From Leptolyngbyaceae cyanobacterium CSSed165cm_216 (GTDB taxonomy: Bacteria; Cyanobacteriota; Cyanobacteriia; Phormidesmidales; Phormidesmidaceae), in assembly GCA_007135385.1 (NCBI GenBank), contig SLIY01000317.1:1-9611 (forward strand): a stretch of 9,611 bases of DNA, given 5' to 3'. The translations under genes and the position numbers were made by a program. This document shows positions 7,024-9,611 of the stretch, piece after piece. Below the pieces are notes generated by a model that was not told where the DNA came from, searched no databases, and worked only from the letters and a program-made list of their open reading frames with translations. Each line of letters begins with the position of its first letter. The stretch's first letter is position 1.

Positions 7024-7446
7024 TTAGCCCTGCCACCAACTGGGCAGACGCAACCACCGGCACCATGCATTATATAGATGATCACCCCAGGTGGGGCGGT
7101 ATTGGGCTGGGGATAACCGACTGAGGGTAGACCACACCTGGCGTCCTAGGGGGGTAAGGCGAAAGCTATCCGTCAATCCCTGACCGTCTACTTCCCGACG
7201 CAGTAGCCCCACAGCAATTAACCACATCAGTTCGTTTTCGGCTCTGAGCTCGGTTAGAGGGCGGCGACTGTACTGGTTTTTTATCCCCTGCTGTTCGCTC
7301 ACTTGGCGAATCGAAATACTCTGCGATCGCATATCCCCCAGCAGTTCTAGCCGTAAGGGCGAACACCGAAATGCTCGCTCGGCCCGCCTCTGCGATCGCC
7401 GAGGGTAGCGAATTCTAATGTCTTGCTCAGACTCCACAAGGGGCAT
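7024..7446 (-). CDS. Conserved cyanobacterial protein, Npun_F0494-like
   Basis: The 140-residue protein is predicted to be cytoplasmic, with no signal peptide or membrane segment. The segments RAERAFRCSPLRLEL, RRPLTELRAENELMWL, and especially GLLRREVDGQGLTDSFRLTP followed by LGRQVW, recall the cyanobacterial Npun_F0494 family of unknown function; this assignment is from memory of the family and not from a search. The helix-rich middle followed by a glycine-containing beta turn and LTPLGRQVW resembles a winged-helix DNA-binding fold, so a regulatory role is possible but unproven. The C-terminus is rich in Trp and Arg (WCRWLRLPSWWQG). ATG 7446 is used because it is the first start giving the full family-like length; no strong Shine-Dalgarno sequence precedes it. 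It is divergent from the guanidine operon and lies upstream of cobQ on the same strand. Confidence 0.7.
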   Translation of the reverse strand: MPLVESEQDIRIRYPRRSQRRAERAFRCSPLRLELLGDMRSQSISIRQVSEQQGIKNQYSRRPLTELRAENELMWLIAVGLLRREVDGQGLTDSFRLTPLGRQVWSTLSRLSPAQYRPTWGDHLYNAWCRWLRLPSWWQG

Positions 7447-7475
7447 GGTATTCAGAATAACAACTGCCTCAATTG

Positions 7476-7511
7476 TAGATTTAATCTAGACATAACCCAG
7501 CTAAAAATCAA
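7476..7511 (-). promoter_or_regulatory. Candidate promoter with palindromic operator for the Npun_F0494-like gene
   Basis: Reading the - strand, TTGATT (7511-7506) and TAGATT (7488-7483) are separated by 17 bases, and each matches the sigma70 consensus at 4 of 6 positions. The -10 element is one arm of a 13-base inverted repeat, TAGATT-T-AATCTA (7476-7488). A second inverted repeat, CAGCTA/TAGCTG (7498-7503 with 7517-7522), surrounds the -35 element. A repressor binding either repeat would block the promoter. The matches are modest and the region is AT-rich. Confidence 0.3.
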
Positions 7512-7526
7512 AAAAATAGCTGTTTA

Positions 7527-7568
7527 GTAGCAGAGATTACTTTCCCTAGTGTTTGCCCTTGTTATTTC
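7527..7568 (+). promoter_or_regulatory. Candidate NtcA-activated promoter of the guanidine operon
   Basis: GTA at 7527-7529 and TAC at 7538-7540 are separated by exactly 8 bases, a perfect match to the consensus of NtcA, the global nitrogen regulator of cyanobacteria. TATTTC (7563-7568) follows after 22 bases. This is the spacing seen between NtcA box and -10 element in class II NtcA promoters, although its last base departs from TAN3T. Transcription would then begin near 7575, about 50 bases before the riboswitch. A guanidine-degrading enzyme supplying ammonia is a sensible NtcA target. Six fixed bases recur by chance about once per 4 kb, so position and context carry the argument. Confidence 0.45.
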
Positions 7569-7620
7569 TACTACAGCTAACAAGCATCACGGCTTTAGGG
7601 TCGGTTGAACATAACTAATG

Positions 7621-7730
7621 GTTTCTAGGGTTCCGACCTGCTGCATTGGCAGGGGTGCCTGGTCCAAGAGAAGCCGCCAGAGGTTGCGTTTGATTTCTGG
7701 TACACGGCGGGATAAAAGCCCGGGAGGATA
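7621..7730 (+). promoter_or_regulatory. Guanidine-I riboswitch (ykkC class) aptamer
   Basis: The leader contains the conserved blocks of the ykkC/guanidine-I aptamer in order: CTAGGGTTCCG (7625-7635), a hairpin CCTGC/GCAGG (7637-7641 with 7649-7653), CTGGTCCAAGAGA (7659-7671), and the 3' block ACACGGCGGGATAAAAGCCC (7702-7721) continuing as GGGAGGAT. In the 3' block, GGG and CCC can form the small P3 hairpin. This class binds free guanidinium and turns on expression. The 3' part of the aptamer is shared with the following terminator, so ligand-bound folding and termination exclude each other. It controls gdmH, hypA and probably hypB. The match is to conserved primary-sequence blocks and is not explained by any other RNA class I know. 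Confidence 0.93.
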
Positions 7731-7764
7731 GCGAAGGTTACCTTCGTGTTTCTTCCGGGCTTTT
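7714..7764 (+). terminator. Riboswitch-controlled intrinsic terminator
   Basis: AAAAGCCCGG (7714-7723) pairs perfectly with CCGGGCTTTT (7755-7764). The helix continues inward through GAGGA with TTCTT, using two G-U pairs, and is capped by a perfect CGAAGG/CCTTCG hairpin (7732-7737 with 7741-7746). The 5' arm is also the 3' conserved block of the guanidine aptamer. Guanidine binding should sequester it and permit read-through. The final TTTT is both stem and U-tract. Confidence 0.88.
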
Positions 7765-7826
7765 GTGTAATGTTGCCGTGGGTTGGCTATTATGACGCAA
7801 CTTTTTTTGAGAGGAACAGGCTTCCT

Positions 7827-9014
7827 ATGACTGATAATGCTATCTTTCAAAGCCCTAGCGATGACAGCCGATCTGAGGCCGAACAGGCCCTAGAAAGAGA
7901 GTCGCAGCTGCCCCTGACCGGCTGGCAACAGGAGGTGGACCAGGGCTTAACCTACGGCCTAGAGGCCGCCGACAGCATTGTCGATCGCACCATTCCCACC
8001 TTCTCTCGGGGCGAACTGCCCCACTACGCGGGCATCAACACCTTCCTCAAGGCCCCCTACCTGGAAGATGTGCGTCAGGTGGGCAACTACGATGTGGCCA
8101 TTGTGGGGGTCCCCCACGACAGCGGCACCACCTATCGTCCCGGCACTCGCTTCGGTCCCCAGGGCATTCGTCGCATCTCAGCGCTGTATACCCCCTACAA
8201 CTTCGAGTTGGGGGTAGACCTGAGGGAAAGCATTACCCTGTGTGATGTGGGCGACATTTTTACCCTTCCTGCCAACAACGAAAAATCCTTTGACCAAATT
8301 TCCAAAGGGGTGGCCCACGTCTTTGCCTCTGGGGCCTTCCCGATTTTGCTGGGGGGTGATCACTCCATTGGGTTTCCTACGGTGCGGGGCATCTGCCGCC
8401 ACCTGGGGGACAAAAAAGTCGGCATTATCCACTTCGATCGCCATGTGGATACCCAGGAAACTGACCTGGATGAGCGCATGCATACCTGCCCCTGGTTCCA
8501 TGCCACTAACATGGCCAACGCCCCGGCTAAAAACCTGGTACAGCTAGGCATTGGCGGTTGGCAGGTACCACGCCAGGGGGTCAAGGTTTGCCGGGAACGA
8601 GCCACCAACATCCTCACCGTCACCGACATCACCGAAATGGGCCTGGATGCCGCTGCCGACTTCGCCATTCAGCGGGCCACCGATGGCACCGACTGTGTCT
8701 GGATAAGCTTTGACATCGACTGCATTGATGCCGGTTTTGTCCCCGGTACTGGCTGGCCTGAACCCGGTGGGCTGCTGCCCCGGGAAGCCTTGTATTTGCT
8801 GAAGCGGATTGTGCAAGAAACCACTGTCTGCGGCATCGAAGTGGTAGAAGTTTCCCCCCCCTATGATGTCAGTGACATGACCTCTCTGATGGCCACCCGG
8901 GTGATTTGCGACACCATGGCCCACCTGGTGGTCTCAGGACAACTGCCCCGGCAAGCCACCCCCAGCTACATCCATGCCGAAGCCAATATGAACGTCGATC
9001 AACGGTGGCGCTAA
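7827..9014 (+). CDS. gdmH: Nickel-dependent guanidine hydrolase (ureohydrolase family, often labelled agmatinase)
   Basis: The 395-residue ureohydrolase is predicted to split guanidine into urea and ammonia in the cytoplasm. All six binuclear-metal ligands are visible: His179 in GGDHSIGFP, Asp204, His206 and Asp208 in HFDRHVDTQ, Asp296 and Asp298 in SFDIDCIDAG. Two positions differ from ordinary agmatinases: the second motif reads HFDRH where HFDAH is usual, and PGTGWPEPGG carries Trp310 where Thr is usual. Together with a long N-terminal extension (about 75 residues before the core, including the segment HYAGINTFLKAPYLEDV), this matches the guanidine hydrolase subgroup typified by Synechocystis Sll1077. 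The guanidine riboswitch upstream and the hypA-hypB nickel chaperones downstream agree. ATG 7827 is chosen because GAGAGGA (7809-7815) precedes it; the upstream in-frame extension would lie inside the terminator. Substrate identity is inferred from subgroup and context. Confidence 0.92.
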   Translation: MTDNAIFQSPSDDSRSEAEQALERESQLPLTGWQQEVDQGLTYGLEAADSIVDRTIPTFSRGELPHYAGINTFLKAPYLEDVRQVGNYDVAIVGVPHDSGTTYRPGTRFGPQGIRRISALYTPYNFELGVDLRESITLCDVGDIFTLPANNEKSFDQISKGVAHVFASGAFPILLGGDHSIGFPTVRGICRHLGDKKVGIIHFDRHVDTQETDLDERMHTCPWFHATNMANAPAKNLVQLGIGGWQVPRQGVKVCRERATNILTVTDITEMGLDAAADFAIQRATDGTDCVWISFDIDCIDAGFVPGTGWPEPGGLLPREALYLLKRIVQETTVCGIEVVEVSPPYDVSDMTSLMATRVICDTMAHLVVSGQLPRQATPSYIHAEANMNVDQRWR

Positions 9015-9016
9015 CC

Positions 9017-9394
9017 ATGCACGAAACCGATATGACCAAAGCCCTAATTCTCACCGTCCATGACTGGTGGCAAGCCCAGCCAGGTCAACCTGCGATCGAA
9101 AAGGTGCACCTGACTGTCGGCCAGTTCACTTGCGTTGAACCAGTGAGCCTGCAATTCGCCTTCGACGTGCAGACCAAAGGCACCTTCCTAGACAAGGCCG
9201 AACTGGTGATTCGCGAAACCCCCTTAATCGCCTTTTGTCACCCCTGTCAGACCGAGTACCGCCCAGAGATCGGCTGGCAATACGCCTGTCCCCATTGCCA
9301 GGCCCCCCTAGAAGACATTCGCTCTGGCCGAGAACTGAAAATTGATCGGGTGGAGTATGCCGAAGCGGCTGCGGTTTCCCAAGGTTCTGTCTAA
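9017..9394 (+). CDS. hypA: HypA-type nickel chaperone
   Basis: The 125-residue protein begins MHETDMTKAL, with the His2 that binds nickel in HypA proteins. It has the structural zinc site as CHPC (Cys74, Cys77) and CPHC (Cys91, Cys94) separated by 13 residues. HypA normally delivers nickel with HypB to NiFe hydrogenase. Here it starts 2 bases after the gdmH stop codon, which implies translational coupling and a dedicated role in metallating the guanidine hydrolase; such partners have been called GhaA in Synechocystis. No hydrogenase gene is visible in the window. Start choice rests on the conserved MHE N-terminus; there is only a weak GGTGG upstream. Confidence 0.92.
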   Translation: MHETDMTKALILTVHDWWQAQPGQPAIEKVHLTVGQFTCVEPVSLQFAFDVQTKGTFLDKAELVIRETPLIAFCHPCQTEYRPEIGWQYACPHCQAPLEDIRSGRELKIDRVEYAEAAAVSQGSV

Positions 9395-9411
9395 GCAGAA
9401 TTAAGCAGAAG
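9392..9411. repeat. Direct repeat of TAAGCAGAA at the hypA stop codon
   Basis: TAAGCAGAAT (9392-9401) is followed directly by TAAGCAGAAG (9402-9411). The first copy contains the hypA stop codon, and the duplication places a second TAA ten bases later in another frame. It looks like a local tandem duplication. Confidence 0.6.
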
Positions 9412-9465
9412 TTCTTAGTTTTAAGTTTTGAATGTTTAGTTCTCGTAGTCATGGGCCAACCCAAA

Positions 9466-9497
9466 ACTCCTTCACTCCCCCACTCCTTCACTCCCCC
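9466..9497. repeat. Two tandem copies of a 16-base pyrimidine-rich unit before hypB
   Basis: ACTCCTTCACTCCCCC occurs twice back to back and ends three bases before the hypB ATG. Similar C/T-rich tandem units are common in cyanobacterial intergenic DNA. Because it occupies the ribosome-binding region, hypB lacks a Shine-Dalgarno sequence. Confidence 0.85.
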
Positions 9498-9500
9498 ACC

Positions 9501-9611
9501 ATGCACCAAACCTTCGACGCCGCCCTCGGCATTAACCTACTCCACGCTAACCAGGATGAGGCCGACCACAACCGGACCCATCTAGACGCTTGGCGCATCA
9601 CCTGCTTCAAC
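9501..9611 (+). CDS. hypB: HypB-type nickel GTPase, 5' part only
   Basis: The first 37 residues are present before the window ends. MHQTFDAALGINLLHANQ, followed by DEADHNRTHLDAW, is the N-terminus typical of cyanobacterial HypB. The GTPase P-loop expected shortly after residue 37 lies outside the window, so activity cannot be confirmed. HypB is the GTP-hydrolysing partner of HypA in nickel insertion; with gdmH it would correspond to GhaB. It lacks the histidine-rich N-terminal nickel store seen in some HypB proteins. The gap from hypA is 106 bases, much larger than the 2 bases between gdmH and hypA, and is filled with repeats. No terminator is visible in that gap, so cotranscription is likely. 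Confidence 0.9.
   Translation, partial: MHQTFDAALGINLLHANQDEADHNRTHLDAWRITCFN

Noticed and set aside
7746..7826. N-terminal extension of gdmH by 27 residues
   Set aside because: The extended start lies inside the riboswitch terminator, and the ATG at 7827 has its own Shine-Dalgarno sequence and family-like length.
8544..8924. 126-codon - strand open frame inside gdmH
   Set aside because: Antisense shadow with His/Gly-rich composition; the + strand protein is unambiguous.
7827..9014. Calling the ureohydrolase agmatinase (speB)
   Set aside because: The guanidine riboswitch, the nickel chaperone genes and the HFDRH and PGTGW variants point to guanidine hydrolase.

Overview
This window looks like a piece of cyanobacterial chromosome. 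Six perfect copies of the HIP1 octamer GCGATCGC (first bases at 102, 4157, 6233, 6374, 7323 and 7392), a pantothenate synthetase fused to cytidylate kinase, ATTTTGG heptamer tandem repeats and several cyanobacterium-type conserved proteins all point that way. Base composition is moderately GC-rich, which fits a Leptolyngbya/Nodosilinea-like lineage, but the genus cannot be fixed from this sequence. I see no phage, transposase, CRISPR, rRNA or tRNA.

Layout. Bases 1-86 may be the 3' end of a gene that starts outside the window. rlpA (484-1503) encodes an exported RlpA-type double-psi beta-barrel protein. It is followed by 738 bases without a convincing gene, which hold a palindrome-rich stretch and a strong intrinsic terminator (1768-1803) that may mark the 3' end of rlpA or of an unrecognised small RNA. 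Next, all on the + strand, come panC/cmk (2242-3828, pantothenate and CMP kinase activities), aroE (4004-4870, shikimate pathway) and a small secreted protein (4948-5376). That last gene converges, 10 bases apart, on cobQ/cbiP (6877-5387, - strand, cobyric acid synthase). Upstream of cobQ on the same strand is a cyanobacterial conserved protein of the Npun_F0494 type (7446-7024).

The most interesting part is 7447-9611: a guanidine-utilisation locus. A guanidine-I (ykkC) riboswitch aptamer (about 7621-7730) overlaps an intrinsic terminator (7714-7764) and lies in the leader of a ureohydrolase (7827-9014). A standard pipeline would call this enzyme agmatinase, but its sequence and context match the nickel-dependent guanidine hydrolase GdmH. 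It is followed after 2 bases by hypA (9017-9394), and then by hypB (from 9501, cut by the window end). HypA and HypB are nickel-insertion chaperones, so the operon makes the enzyme and its metal-loading machinery together. The expected products, urea and ammonia, would feed nitrogen assimilation. A perfect GTA-N8-TAC sequence (7527-7540), positioned like a class II NtcA site upstream of the riboswitch, suggests a two-level logic: nitrogen limitation starts transcription and guanidine lets it continue. That combined model is inference from the sequence.
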